Shown: positions 32,853 to 41,977 of the stretch, in pieces
Layout of the letters: every line of letters begins with the position of its first letter
How positions within the stretch are numbered: position 1 is the stretch's first letter
Assembly (NCBI RefSeq): GCF_004348545.1
Contig: NZ_SMKL01000022.1
Span: forward strand, 1-64,000
Source of the DNA: Jiangella ureilytica
GTDB taxonomy: Bacteria; Actinomycetota; Actinomycetes; Jiangellales; Jiangellaceae
Direction of reading: 5' to 3'
Length of the DNA: 64,000 nt
Program-made: the position numbers and the translations under genes
Notes under the pieces: generated by a model
The model's input: only the letters and a program-made list of their open reading frames with translations
Told to the model about the DNA's origin: nothing
The model's database searches: none

Positions 32853-33977
32853 ATGACCACGCAGGCCGAGCACCGGATGCCTCCCGCCACGCTGCCCGCC
32901 GACGCCGACCTGCTGCCGTCGGCCGAACCGATCCGGTTCCTCGACGACGACGGCGGCCCCGCGCCGGGCGACGCCCACGGCCGGTACGAGCGGCCGGCGC
33001 CGGAACTGCTGCGCCGCGCCTACGCCGCCATGGTGCTCGGCCGCAGGTTCGACGCCCAGGCCACGGCGCTGACGAAACAGGGCCGCCTCGCGGTCTACCC
33101 GTCCAGCCGTGGCCAGGAGGCCTGCCAGATCGGCGCCGTGCTGGCGCTGCGCGAAGCCGACTGGCTGTTCCCGACCTACCGCGACACCATGGCGCTGGCC
33201 GCTCGCGGCATCGACGCGGCCGACGCGCTGACGCTGCTGCGCGGCAGCTGGCACTGCGGCTACGACCCCATGGCCACCCGCACCGCGCCCCAGTGCACGC
33301 CGCTGGCCACGCACGCCCCGCACGCCGTCGGCGTCGCCTACGCCGCCCGGCGGCGCGGCGAGGACACCGTCGCGCTGGTGCTCATCGGCGACGGCGGCAC
33401 CAGCGAGGGCGACTTCCACGAGGCACTGAACTTCGCCGCCGTCTTCCACGCGCCGGTCGTCTTCCTCGTGCAGAACAACGGATACGCCATCTCCGTCCCG
33501 CTGTCCCGGCAGACGGCGGCGCCGTCGCTGGCGCACAAGGGCGCCGGCTACGGCGTTCGCGGCGAGCGCGTCGACGGCAACGACCCGCTCGCCGTCCTGG
33601 CCGTGCTCACCGAGGCCGTCGAGTCCGCGCGGGCCGGCGGCGGCCCCGTCCTCGTCGAGGCCCACACCTACCGGATCGAGCCGCACACGAATGCCGACGA
33701 CGACGCCCGCTACCGCGACCACGACGAGGTCGAGACGTGGAAGCGGCGCGACCCGATCGCACGGCTCGAGGCGTACCTGCGGTCGCAGGGCGAGCTGACC
33801 GACGACGACGTGAGCGCGGCGCGCGAGGCGGCGGAGGCGTACGCCGCCGACGTCCGCGCCCGGCTGGGCGAGGAGCCCTCTGGCGACCCCGCCGACCTGT
33901 TCGCCCACGTCTACGCCGCGCCGACGCCGCAACTGCGCGAGCAGGCCGGGTGGCTGGCCGAGGAGCTCGCCCGATGA
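32853..33977 (+). CDS. bkdA: Branched-chain 2-oxo acid dehydrogenase E1 alpha
   Basis: The 374-residue thiamine-diphosphate enzyme decarboxylates branched-chain keto acids and passes the acyl group to lipoyl-E2. The ThDP motif is GDGGTSEGDFHEALNFAAVF then QNN about residues 180-210. The active-site region (YPSSRGQEACQIGAVLAL, FPTYRDTMALAARG) and phosphorylation-loop area match E1 alpha. It shares a 4-bp overlap with E1 beta. The first gene of the operon, divergent from the Lrp-type regulator. Assignment to branched-chain rather than pyruvate E1 rests on the two-subunit form and the Lrp neighbour. Confidence 0.9.
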   Translation: MTTQAEHRMPPATLPADADLLPSAEPIRFLDDDGGPAPGDAHGRYERPAPELLRRAYAAMVLGRRFDAQATALTKQGRLAVYPSSRGQEACQIGAVLALREADWLFPTYRDTMALAARGIDAADALTLLRGSWHCGYDPMATRTAPQCTPLATHAPHAVGVAYAARRRGEDTVALVLIGDGGTSEGDFHEALNFAAVFHAPVVFLVQNNGYAISVPLSRQTAAPSLAHKGAGYGVRGERVDGNDPLAVLAVLTEAVESARAGGGPVLVEAHTYRIEPHTNADDDARYRDHDEVETWKRRDPIARLEAYLRSQGELTDDDVSAAREAAEAYAADVRARLGEEPSGDPADLFAHVYAAPTPQLREQAGWLAEELAR

Positions 33978-34984
33978 CGCTGAGCATTGGCAAGGCCCTC
34001 AACGCGGCGCTGCGCGACGCGATGCGCGAGGACGACACCGTGCTGATGTTCGGCGAGGACGTCGGCGCGCTGGGCGGGGTCTTCCGGGTCACCGACGGCC
34101 TGGCGGCGGAGTTCGGCGACCGCTGCTTCGACACGCCGCTGGCCGAGGCCGGCATCGTCGGCATGGCCGTCGGCATGGCGATGAACGGCTTCCGGCCGGT
34201 GGTCGAGATGCAGTTCGACGCGTTCGCCTACCCGGCGTTCGAGCAGATCGCGTCGCATGTCGCCAAGATGCGCAACCGCACCCGCGGCGCCGTCAACCTG
34301 CCCATGGTCATCCGCGTGCCGTACGCGGGCGGCATCGGCGGCGTCGAGCACCACTCGGACTCCTCCGAGGCGTACTACGCACACACGCCCGGCCTCAAGG
34401 TCGTCACGCCGGCGACGGTGGCCGACGCCTACTCGCTGCTGCGCGAGGCGATCGCCGACCCCGACCCGGTCGTGTTCATGGAGGCCAAGAAGCTCTACTG
34501 GGCCAAGGACGAGGTGTCGCTGCCGGTGACGACGGCGCCGTTCGGGACCGCCGAGGTACGGCGCGAGGGCACCGACGCGACGCTGGTCGCCTACGGCCCG
34601 GCCGTCCCGGTGGCGCTCGAGGCGGCCGCCGCGGCGGCGGAGGACGGACGCTCGCTCGAGGTCGTCGACCTGCGCACGCTGGTCCCGTTCGACGACTCGG
34701 CCGTGGCCGAGTCGGTGCGCAAGACCGGCCGCTGCGTCGTGGTCGCCGAGGCCACCGGGTTCGCCGGCGTGTCCGCCGAGATCGCCGCCCGCGTGCAGGA
34801 GCGCTGCTTCCACTCGCTGTGGGCGCCCGTGCTCCGCGTCACCGGCTGGGACGTGCCGTACCCCCCACCGGTGCTGGAGAAGTACCACCTGCCCGGCGTC
34901 GACCGCGTGCTCGACACCGTCGACCGGCTGCAGTGGGACGACGTGCCCGACCCGCGCTTCCTGGTGCCGGAGCAGGCGACGTGA
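33974..34984 (+). CDS. bkdB: Branched-chain 2-oxo acid dehydrogenase E1 beta
   Basis: The 336-residue transketolase-like subunit forms the heterotetramer with E1 alpha. FGEDVGALGGVFRVTDGL, FDTPLAEAGIVGMAVGMA, GGIGGVEHHSDSSEAYYAHT and the C-terminal KTGRCVVVAEATGFAGVSAEIAA are standard for this family. ATG 33974 overlaps the E1 alpha stop and its own end overlaps the E2 start, so the three proteins are coupled in translation. Confidence 0.93.
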   Translation: MTLSIGKALNAALRDAMREDDTVLMFGEDVGALGGVFRVTDGLAAEFGDRCFDTPLAEAGIVGMAVGMAMNGFRPVVEMQFDAFAYPAFEQIASHVAKMRNRTRGAVNLPMVIRVPYAGGIGGVEHHSDSSEAYYAHTPGLKVVTPATVADAYSLLREAIADPDPVVFMEAKKLYWAKDEVSLPVTTAPFGTAEVRREGTDATLVAYGPAVPVALEAAAAAAEDGRSLEVVDLRTLVPFDDSAVAESVRKTGRCVVVAEATGFAGVSAEIAARVQERCFHSLWAPVLRVTGWDVPYPPPVLEKYHLPGVDRVLDTVDRLQWDDVPDPRFLVPEQAT

Positions 34985-36267
34985 CGGACTACCCGATCCC
35001 CGCGGCCGAGACACGCTCCTCCGTCGAGGACGGGGAACAGCCGGTGGAGCGCACCTTCGTTCTTCCCGACCTCGGTGAGGGCCTGACGGAGGCCGAGATC
35101 GTCGCGTGGCGGGTCGCCGAGGGCGACGAGGTCGGTGTCGACGACGTGGTGGTCGACGTCGAGACCGCCAAGGCGACGGTCGAGGTGCCCTGCCCGCATG
35201 CCGGCCGGGTGACGAGGCTGCACGGCGCGCCAGGCACGATGGTCGCCGTCGGCGCGCCGCTCATCACCGTCGCCGGCGCCACAGCCGAACCGGCGGCGAC
35301 GGGGTCAGGGGCGGTCCTCGTCGGCTACGGCACCGAGAACGCGACGATGCGACGGCGCTCGCGCAGCCGGACCGTGGTGGCGGCCGGCGGTAGTGCGCCG
35401 CGGGTGCTATCGCCGGTGGTCCGCCGGCTGGCACGCGACCGCGGCGTCGACGTCCGGGTGCTCAGCGGCTCGGGGCCTGACGGCGTCATCCTGCGGCGCG
35501 ACGTCGAAGCGGCCCCGGCGGCGGCGGCCGAGCGCTCCCCGAACGGCCCCCCGGCACGACCACAGCGGGAGTCGCACCCAACGCCGTCGGTGCAAAGCAG
35601 ACAGACCCTCCACGGAATTCGCAGGGCCATCGCAGAGAAGTCGGCCCGGAGCCGGCGCGAGATCCCGGATGCGACGACCTGGGTCGACGTCGACGCCACC
35701 GGACTGATGGAGGCGCGCGAGGCCCTCGGCGTCGGGCTGCTGGCGCTGCTCGGCCGCATCAGCGTCGCCGCGCTGACCCGGTTCCCCGAGCTCAACGCGT
35801 CGGTGGAGCACGACGGCGACGACCTCGTCCTCGTCCGCCACGGCCACGTCGGCCTCGGCTTCGCCGCCCAGACCGAGCGCGGGCTCGTCGTCCCCGTCGT
35901 CCACGAGGCCGACCGGCTCAGCACCGCCGAGCTCGCGGCCGAGCTGGCCCGGCTCACCGAGGCGGCCCGGGCCGGCGCGCTGACCCCGGAGCAGCTCACC
36001 GGCGGCACGTTCACGCTGAACAACTACGGTGTGTTCGGGGTCGACGGCTCCACGCCGATCGTCAACCATCCCGAGGCGGCGCTGCTGGGCGTCGGGCGCA
36101 TCGTCGACAAGCCGTGGGTCGTCGACGGGCAGCTGGCCGTGCGCAAGGTGACGCAGCTCTCGCTGACCTTCGACCACCGGGTGTGCGACGGCGGCGTCGC
36201 CGGCGGGTTCCTGCGCTACGTGGCCGACTGCGTCGAGCGGCCACTGGGGCTACTGCTCGACCTCTGA
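34981..36267 (+). CDS. bkdC: Branched-chain 2-oxo acid dehydrogenase E2 (lipoamide acyltransferase)
   Basis: The 428-residue E2 has one lipoyl domain (about residues 21-95) with the lipoylated lysine in DVETAKATVEV, a peripheral-subunit-binding domain (SPVVRRLARDRGVDV, then GSGPDGVILRRDV), a flexible linker, and the catalytic domain ending with the FDHRVCDGG active-site histidine/aspartate motif. Only one lipoyl domain is present, as usual for BCKDH. GTG 34981 overlaps E1 beta. No dihydrolipoamide dehydrogenase gene is nearby; E3 must come from elsewhere. Confidence 0.92.
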   Translation: MTDYPIPAAETRSSVEDGEQPVERTFVLPDLGEGLTEAEIVAWRVAEGDEVGVDDVVVDVETAKATVEVPCPHAGRVTRLHGAPGTMVAVGAPLITVAGATAEPAATGSGAVLVGYGTENATMRRRSRSRTVVAAGGSAPRVLSPVVRRLARDRGVDVRVLSGSGPDGVILRRDVEAAPAAAAERSPNGPPARPQRESHPTPSVQSRQTLHGIRRAIAEKSARSRREIPDATTWVDVDATGLMEAREALGVGLLALLGRISVAALTRFPELNASVEHDGDDLVLVRHGHVGLGFAAQTERGLVVPVVHEADRLSTAELAAELARLTEAARAGALTPEQLTGGTFTLNNYGVFGVDGSTPIVNHPEAALLGVGRIVDKPWVVDGQLAVRKVTQLSLTFDHRVCDGGVAGGFLRYVADCVERPLGLLLDL

Positions 36268-36306
36268 GGGGTCAGAAGGCCTTGTCGCCGACCCCGAGGT
36301 CTGACG

Positions 36307-36804
36307 TCAGTCCTGATGAAGGGGGTGTTCGGCGCGGTGCTTGCGCCAGCGCTCGATCATGAGCGGCAGCTCGGCGCGCATGAACTCCATGTAGTCGAGC
36401 GTCTCGACGAGCCGGTGGGCGCCCCGCCCGGGCGGCAGCTTGGCGATGCCGTCGCTGAGCACGGCGCTGTAGCGGCGCAGCAGGGGCTCGCGCTGCATGA
36501 TGATGTGCGCCCACACGTCGTCGTCGTAGATGCGGTAGTGGTCGGCGCGCGACCCGGGCTCGCGCTCGCGCGCCAGCAGGCCCGCCTGCACCAGCGTGCG
36601 GACGGCGCCGGAGATGGCGGCGGGGCTCACCCGCAGGCCTTCGGCGAGCTCCGCGGCGGTGTAGCGCTCCGCGTCCTCGGCCAGCACGTAGGCGAACACC
36701 CGGGCCGGCATCCGGGGCAGCCCGGACTCGGTGAGGACGAGGGCGAACTGCTCCACGAACCGCAGCAACGCGTCGTCGTCCGGACCGGTGGCCGGAGCCG
36801 TCAT
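36307..36804 (-). CDS. MarR/GbsR-type regulator 1
   Basis: The 165-residue winged-helix protein (FVEQFALVLTESGLPRMPARVFAYVL, then YTAAELAEGLRVSPAAISGAVRTL) has a C-terminal helical arm for dimerisation. It is a close paralogue of the regulator at 37804-38328: the motif order PRMPARVFAYVLA-AAELA-GLRVSPAAISGAVR-DHYR.Y.DDVWA is shared. ATG 36804 has AAAGGGGA upstream. It is divergent from a DMT transporter gene at 37014 and probably represses it through the TTCACAA/TTGTGAA site at 36851-36866. Confidence 0.88.
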   Translation of the reverse strand: MTAPATGPDDDALLRFVEQFALVLTESGLPRMPARVFAYVLAEDAERYTAAELAEGLRVSPAAISGAVRTLVQAGLLAREREPGSRADHYRIYDDDVWAHIIMQREPLLRRYSAVLSDGIAKLPPGRGAHRLVETLDYMEFMRAELPLMIERWRKHRAEHPLHQD

Positions 36805-36850
36805 GTGGCCGTCCCCTTTCACTGTGAGCACCATCATACGTTTTATCCAG

Positions 36851-36866
36851 TTCACAATTTTGTGAA
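36851..36866. promoter_or_regulatory. Operator of MarR/GbsR-type regulator 1
   Basis: TTCACAA-TT-TTGTGAA, a 16-bp dyad in an AT-rich patch of the divergent gap, 47 bp before the regulator start. Nearly the same sequence occurs before the paralogous regulator (38380-38395). Confidence 0.72.
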
Positions 36867-37013
36867 CGGCGACTAGGTTGGCACCCAGGCGGGGGTGCCC
36901 GAGACCGCGCGCCCCGGTGAGCCACCGGCTTCTCGACGAAGCAGTATTCTCGGTGGAGCCTGGGGCGCCGCGGTCATACCGCGCCCGACCGGCATCGGAT
37001 CGGAGGACGCGCG

Positions 37014-37847
37014 GTGAGCAGCACGGGCCTGGCGGTCGCGTTCGCCGCCGGCGCCGCCGGCCTGCACGCACTGGCCGCCCTCGGCATGGTCGCGCAGCTC
37101 CGCTGGTGGTACCCGACCGCGCTGACCATCGCCGCGTCGGGCCTGCACGTGTGCGCCCTGCACTTCGGCCCGCTCACGCTGGTGCAGCCGCTGGGAGTGC
37201 TCAGCCTGGCGTTCGCGCTGATCCTCTCGTGGGCCGTCACGCGCCGCCGGGTCAGCCGGCTCGAGTGGGCCGGCATGGCGCTCAGCATGGCCGGGCTCGC
37301 CGCCCTGTTGCTGCTGGCCGCGCCGACGCGGCCACGCAGCGAGCTGAGCTCCACGCAGATCCTCCTCCTCACCCTCGCCGTCGTCTCCCTCATCGCCGTG
37401 GCCGTCGTCGGCGCCTCGCGGCTGCCGCTGCGGCCGGTGCGCCGCAGCCTGCTGTTCGCGCTGGCCGCCGGCACGACCTTCGGCGTCTCGTCGGCGCTGA
37501 CCCAGACGGTGACCATCCGGGTCACCGACACCGGCACCGCCGCCGTCCTGCAGCCCGCCAGCGCCGTCGTGCTGGTGCTGGCGGCCACGGGGCTGCTGCT
37601 CTCGCGCCGCGCCTATCGCGGCGGCCTCGGTGCCCCGCTGGCCACCGCCACCATCGTCAATCCCGTGACGGCGTCGGCCATCGGCATCGGGCTGCTCGGC
37701 GAGCGGTTCTCCGGCGGCCCGGCCGAGGTGACGCTGTCCGTGGCCGCCGCGCTGACCGCCGCGGCCGGCGTCGTGCTGCTGGCGCGCGGCAGCCGGGCTG
37801 CGGTCACCCGCCCGGCGCGACGCGAGCGCGTACCGGTTCCGACCTGA
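37014..37847 (+). CDS. DMT (EamA-like) transporter
   Basis: The 277-residue membrane protein has nine or ten hydrophobic helices in two repeats, with GPLTLVQPLGVLSLAFALILSW and a matching AVLQPASAVVLVLAATGLLL. This is the drug/metabolite transporter (EamA/NIPA-like) fold. Substrate unknown. GTG 37014 has GGAGGA upstream. Divergent from MarR/GbsR-type regulator 1, which probably senses the exported compound. Its 3' end overlaps the convergent regulator 2 gene by 44 bp. Confidence 0.82.
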   Translation: MSSTGLAVAFAAGAAGLHALAALGMVAQLRWWYPTALTIAASGLHVCALHFGPLTLVQPLGVLSLAFALILSWAVTRRRVSRLEWAGMALSMAGLAALLLLAAPTRPRSELSSTQILLLTLAVVSLIAVAVVGASRLPLRPVRRSLLFALAAGTTFGVSSALTQTVTIRVTDTGTAAVLQPASAVVLVLAATGLLLSRRAYRGGLGAPLATATIVNPVTASAIGIGLLGERFSGGPAEVTLSVAAALTAAAGVVLLARGSRAAVTRPARRERVPVPT

Positions 37848-38328
37848 GCTCCACCAACGCGGCCCGATGCGCGCGCCACCGGGCGGCGGCGACCTCGAGC
37901 TGCGCTGACACGAACCGGTAGAACTCGCGCGTCTCGTGGATGCGCCGGTACCCGGCGCGGTCGTGCGGCAGCAGCGTCTGGCCCTCGGCGAACAGCTGGT
38001 CGACGCGCCTGAACATCGGCTCCTGCCGGCCGATGATCGTCGCCCAGACGTCGTCGCTGTACAGACGGTAGTGGTCGGCGCGGTCGCCCGGCACGCGGTC
38101 CTTGACCAGCATGCCGATGCCGGTCAGCACTCGTACGGCGCCGGAGATGGCCGCCGGGCTCACTCGCAGGCCCGCGGCGAGCTCGGCCGCCGTATGCGTC
38201 TCGGCGTCGGAGGCCAGGACGTAGGCGAACACCCGGGCCGGCATGCGCTGCAGGCCGGCGTCGTTCAGGAGCACGGCGAACTGCTCGACGAACCGGCTGC
38301 GGGCCTGCTCGGCGGCGGCGTCGGTCAC
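37804..38328 (-). CDS. MarR/GbsR-type regulator 2
   Basis: The 174-residue winged-helix protein is paralogous to the regulator at 36307-36804 (FVEQFAVLLNDAGLQRMPARVFAYVL, HTAAELAAGLRVSPAAISGAVRVL). GTG 38328 has GGGAGG five bases upstream. It is divergent from the ABC exporter at 38416 with the dyad TTCACA-N4-TGTGAA in between, so it probably represses that exporter and itself. Its 3' end runs 44 bp into the convergent DMT transporter gene, an unusual tail-to-tail overlap that may couple the two units through antisense transcription. Confidence 0.88.
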   Translation of the reverse strand: MTDAAAEQARSRFVEQFAVLLNDAGLQRMPARVFAYVLASDAETHTAAELAAGLRVSPAAISGAVRVLTGIGMLVKDRVPGDRADHYRLYSDDVWATIIGRQEPMFRRVDQLFAEGQTLLPHDRAGYRRIHETREFYRFVSAQLEVAAARWRAHRAALVELRSEPVRARVAPGG

Positions 38329-38379
38329 GGTCCTCCCACCCCCATCACGATGTTCTCGACCATAACGGACTTTAAGCAA

Positions 38380-38395
38380 TTCACAAAAATGTGAA
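38380..38395. promoter_or_regulatory. Operator of MarR/GbsR-type regulator 2
   Basis: TTCACA-AAAA-TGTGAA lies just upstream of the TAGTGT -10-like box (38403-38408) of the leaderless ABC ATPase gene. Binding here should block that promoter. Confidence 0.72.
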
Positions 38396-38415
38396 GAGTG
38401 TGTAGTGTCGCGAGC

Positions 38416-39342
38416 ATGACCACTGCGATCGACGTCGCCGGCGTCGTCAAGACCTTCGGACCGGTCCGCGCCCTCGACGGCCTGGACCTGAAGGTCTCCA
38501 CCGGCGAGGTCCACGGGTTCCTCGGCCCCAACGGGGCCGGCAAGTCGACGACGATCCGGGTCCTGCTGGGGCTGCTGCGGGCCGACTCCGGCACCGCGCG
38601 GCTGCTCGGCGGCGATCCCTGGAACGACGCCGTCGCCCTGCACCGCCGGCTCGCCTACGTCCCCGGTGACGTCAACCTGTGGCCCAACCTCACCGGCGGC
38701 GAGGCGATCGACCTGCTCGGCCGGCTGCGCGGCGGGCTGGACGAGAAGCGCCGCCAGGAGCTGCTCGAGCGGTTCGACCTCGACCCGGCGAAGAAGGGCC
38801 GCACCTACTCGAAGGGCAACCGGCAGAAGGTGGCGCTGGTCGCGGCACTGGCCTCCGACGTCGAGCTGCTCATCCTCGACGAGCCGACCTCCGGCCTCGA
38901 CCCGTTGATGGAGGCCGTGTTCAACGAGGTCATCGACGAGTGGAAGGACGACGGCAAGACCGTGCTGCTGTCCAGCCACATCCTGACCGAGGTCGAGAAG
39001 CTGTGCGACCGCGTCAGCATCATCCGGGCCGGCACGATCGTCGAGGCCGGGACGCTGAGCGAGCTGCGCCACCTCACCCGCACCGCCATCGCGGCCGAGA
39101 CCGAGCAGCCGGCCACCGGGCTGGAGCGGCTGCCCGGCATTCACGATCTCGACGCCGAGGGCCGGCGGGTGCGGTTCAGCGTCGACACCGCCCAGCTCGA
39201 CGGCGCCATGAAGCACCTCACACAGTTCGGCATCCAGACGCTCACCAGCCAGCCGCCGACGCTCGAGGAACTGTTCATGCGCCACTACGGCGACGAGCTC
39301 GCCGCCGAGGAGGCCGTGGCCGAGGCAGGGGCCTCGTCGTGA
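38416..39342 (+). CDS. ABC exporter ATP-binding protein
   Basis: The 308-residue ATPase has Walker [12 protein letters not shown] (about residues 40-50), Q-loop and [14 protein letters not shown] in the signature position (family variant of LSGGQ), and Walker [16 protein letters not shown]-terminal domain typical of drug and antibiotic exporters (DrrA/tetronasin-type) follows. The ATG follows TAGTGT by seven bases, a leaderless start directly behind the regulator operator. GTGA overlap couples it to the permease. Likely exports a hydrophobic toxin or antibiotic. Confidence 0.92.
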   Translation: MTTAIDVAGVVKTFGPVRALDGLDLKVSTGEVHGFLGPNGAGKSTTIRVLLGLLRADSGTARLLGGDPWNDAVALHRRLAYVPGDVNLWPNLTGGEAIDLLGRLRGGLDEKRRQELLERFDLDPAKKGRTYSKGNRQKVALVAALASDVELLILDEPTSGLDPLMEAVFNEVIDEWKDDGKTVLLSSHILTEVEKLCDRVSIIRAGTIVEAGTLSELRHLTRTAIAAETEQPATGLERLPGIHDLDAEGRRVRFSVDTAQLDGAMKHLTQFGIQTLTSQPPTLEELFMRHYGDELAAEEAVAEAGASS

Positions 39343-40988
39343 GCGTCGCGACCGCCGGCCCGCGGCCCGGCCATCACGCCGCCGCGAGGTCCGGCGGGAG
39401 CACGCTGACCGGCACCGGCACGATGATCCGCTTCGTCCTGCGCCGCGACCGCGTCCGGCTGCCCATCTGGATCGGCGCCATCGTCCTCTCGGTCGTCGGC
39501 AGCCTGCCGGCGTTCCCCGAGACCTACCCGACGGCGGCCGACCGGCAGGCCCGGGCCGCGCTGCTGGACAACCCGGCCACCGTCGCTCTGACCGGCCCCG
39601 CCTACGGCACCGACGACTACACCTTCGGCGCCATGACGGCGAACGAGCTGCTCGGCTTCGTCGCCATCGCCGTCGCCCTGATGAGCGTGCTGCTCATGGT
39701 CCGGCACACCCGCGCCGAAGAGGAGACCGGCCGTACCGAGCTGCTGCGCGCCGGCGTCCTGGGCCGGCACGCCCCCACGACCGCGGCATTCGTCGTCGTC
39801 GCCGGCGCGAACCTGCTGATCGGGTTGCTGCTCGCGGTGCTGATGCCGGCCACGCTGGCCGAGCTGTCCGCGTCGAGCTCGCTGCTGTTCGGCGCCGCCG
39901 TGGCCTCCGTCGGCCTCGTCTTCACCGGTGTCGGTGCGCTGGCCGCGCAGGTCACCGAGCACGCTCGGGCGGCGACGGGGATCGGCGCGGCCGCCGTGGG
40001 CGTGGCGTTCGCGCTGCGTGCCATCGGCGATGTCGGCAACGCGGCGCTGTCCTGGATGTCGCCCATCGGCTGGGCCCAGCGCACCCGGGTCTACGTCGAC
40101 GACCGCTGGTGGCCACTGCTGCTCGCGGTGGGTCTGACGGTGGTGCTGGTCGCCCTGGCGTTCGCCACGACCAGCCGCCGCGACGTCGGCGCCGGGCTGG
40201 TCCCGCCGCGTCCCGGTAGTCCGCGGGGCCGCGCCGGGCTCTCAACGCCGTTCGGGCTGGCCCTGCGGCTGCAGCGCGGCGGCCTCATCGGCTGGGGTGT
40301 CGGCCTGGTGGTGTTCGGTCTCGCCTACGGCAGCCTGGCGTCGTCGATCGAGGAGTTCGTCTCGGACAACTCGACGCTGCAGGACATGCTGGGCGACTCC
40401 GGCACCCTGATCGACGGCTTCATGGCCATCGTCGTGCTCATGATGGCGCTGCTCGCGGCCGCCTACGGGCTGACAGCGGTGCTGCGGCTGCGCAGCGAGG
40501 AGACGTCCGGCCGGGGCGAGCCGGTGCTGGCGACGGCGGTGTCGCGGGTCCGGTTCGCAGGTAGCCATCTCGCGGTCGCGGTGGGCGGCAGCCTGCTGCT
40601 CATGCTGGCCGGCGGGCTGAGCCTGGCGCTGACGGCGTCGCTCGCGCTGGACGACGCGAGCGTGTTCGGCACGCTGCTGGGCGCCGCCGTGGCGCACCTG
40701 CCGGGCATCTGGCTGGTGATCGCCGTCGCCGTCGCGCTGGTCGGCCTGGCGCCGCAGCTGGTGCATCTGTCCTGGGTGGTGCTGACCTACGGTGTGGTGG
40801 TGGGCGTGCTGGGCGGCTTCTTCCAGTTCCCCGGCTGGGTGACGAAGATCTCGCCCTTCCAGGCCGCTTCTCCTCTTCCAGGAGGAGACCTCGGGACGGT
40901 AGCGGTTGTCATAATGGTTGTGCTAGCGGTCGCCCTCTTCGGGATCGGTCTGCTCGGCTTCCGCCGGCGTGACATGACGACGACCTGA
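39339..40988 (+). CDS. ABC exporter permease (tetronasin-type, two-repeat)
   Basis: The 549-residue permease has about 12 helices in two halves of six, as in single-chain tetronasin-like exporters: [20 protein letters not shown] begins the first half and [20 protein letters not shown] the second. [20 protein letters not shown] and [20 protein letters not shown] are the repeated cytoplasmic coupling loops. GTG 39339 overlaps the ATPase stop. With the ATPase it forms a two-gene efflux system under MarR/GbsR-type regulator 2. Confidence 0.9.
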   Translation: MSVATAGPRPGHHAAARSGGSTLTGTGTMIRFVLRRDRVRLPIWIGAIVLSVVGSLPAFPETYPTAADRQARAALLDNPATVALTGPAYGTDDYTFGAMTANELLGFVAIAVALMSVLLMVRHTRAEEETGRTELLRAGVLGRHAPTTAAFVVVAGANLLIGLLLAVLMPATLAELSASSSLLFGAAVASVGLVFTGVGALAAQVTEHARAATGIGAAAVGVAFALRAIGDVGNAALSWMSPIGWAQRTRVYVDDRWWPLLLAVGLTVVLVALAFATTSRRDVGAGLVPPRPGSPRGRAGLSTPFGLALRLQRGGLIGWGVGLVVFGLAYGSLASSIEEFVSDNSTLQDMLGDSGTLIDGFMAIVVLMMALLAAAYGLTAVLRLRSEETSGRGEPVLATAVSRVRFAGSHLAVAVGGSLLLMLAGGLSLALTASLALDDASVFGTLLGAAVAHLPGIWLVIAVAVALVGLAPQLVHLSWVVLTYGVVVGVLGGFFQFPGWVTKISPFQAASPLPGGDLGTVAVVIMVVLAVALFGIGLLGFRRRDMTTT

Positions 40989-41009
40989 ACCGGTAGCTGG
41001 GGGAGCCAG

Positions 41010-41843
41010 GTGGCACATCCGTCAGTCGTGGACGAACCGGCGCAGGCTCCTGCGCCGGTCGCTCCGCACACCCCGTCCGACTACATCCGGTGGGCACTAC
41101 GGCGCGTCCGCACGCCGCGGCGCCCCGTCCTCATCGTCGAGATGGTCATCCTCGCCGCCGTCTACGGCATCTACTCGCTGATCCGCAACAGCGTGCCCGA
41201 CGACCAGGCCCGCGCCATGGCCAACAGCGTGCAGGTCTGGACTGCCGAGCAGAGCCTCAACATCGACTTCGAGCTGTGGCTCAACCACACCGTGCACGCC
41301 GTCGAGTGGCTGACCGTCACCATCAACTACTTCTACGTGTTCCTGCACTTCGTGGTCACCGGCGCGGTGCTGGTCTGGCTGTTCCTCAGGCATCCGGGCC
41401 GCTACAGGGCCGCTCGGACGGTGCTGGCGGTCACCACCGCGCTGGCGCTGTTCGGCTACTACCTGTTCCCGCTGGCGCCGCCGCGGCTGCTGCCCTCCGG
41501 GCTGTTCTACGACACCGTCGCCCTGCACGAGACCGTGGGCGCGCTGACGTCGGGCGACCTGCAGAACCTGTCCAACCAGTACGCCGCCATGCCCTCGATG
41601 CACGCCGGCTGGTCCATGTGGTGCGGCATCGCCATCGTCATGTTCGCCCGCCGGCACTGGGTGAAGGTGCTGGGCGTGCTGTACCCGCTGGCCACCGTGC
41701 TGGTCATCACCGCCACCGCCAACCATTACGTGCTCGACGCCGTCGGTGGCTGGGCCACGCTGGCCGCCGGGTTCGCCCTGCAGCGGCTGCTGCACGGCCG
41801 TTCGGTCCGCGCCTTCACGCAGCACGTAGCGGCGGTTCCGTAG
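41010..41843 (+). CDS. PAP2-family membrane phosphatase/phosphotransferase
   Basis: The 277-residue membrane protein has about six helices. The PAP2_3 (inositolphosphotransferase/AUR1-like) motifs are present: YLFPLAPPRLLP, AAMPSMHAGWSMW with the catalytic histidine, and TATANHYVLDAVGGW with the second histidine/aspartate. Such proteins act on phospholipids or lipid-linked sugars at the outer membrane face. GTG 41010 has GGGGGAG upstream and follows the ABC permease by 21 bp, so it could be read from the same transcript. A direct functional link is not clear. Confidence 0.85.
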   Translation: MAHPSVVDEPAQAPAPVAPHTPSDYIRWALRRVRTPRRPVLIVEMVILAAVYGIYSLIRNSVPDDQARAMANSVQVWTAEQSLNIDFELWLNHTVHAVEWLTVTINYFYVFLHFVVTGAVLVWLFLRHPGRYRAARTVLAVTTALALFGYYLFPLAPPRLLPSGLFYDTVALHETVGALTSGDLQNLSNQYAAMPSMHAGWSMWCGIAIVMFARRHWVKVLGVLYPLATVLVITATANHYVLDAVGGWATLAAGFALQRLLHGRSVRAFTQHVAAVP

Positions 41844-41977
41844 GCCTCACGAGGGTCATGCGAACCGACGGCCGATGGGGGCCGGAACGTCTCCCTGAGG
41901 TTTCGGTCCATCCGGACGTCGACCAGGGTGCGTTTCGTATCCTTGCATGACACGAGGTTCGAGTAGGGGCACGGTTC

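Noticed and set aside
32811-33932. 373-codon minus-strand frame opposite bkdA
   Set aside because: Exact shadow of E1 alpha with low-complexity Gly/Val/Arg composition.
36851-36866. Crp binding site
   Set aside because: The half-sites are in the order TTCACA...TGTGAA, the inverse of the TGTGA-N6-TCACA consensus, and the same dyad recurs with the paralogous MarR/GbsR-type regulator.
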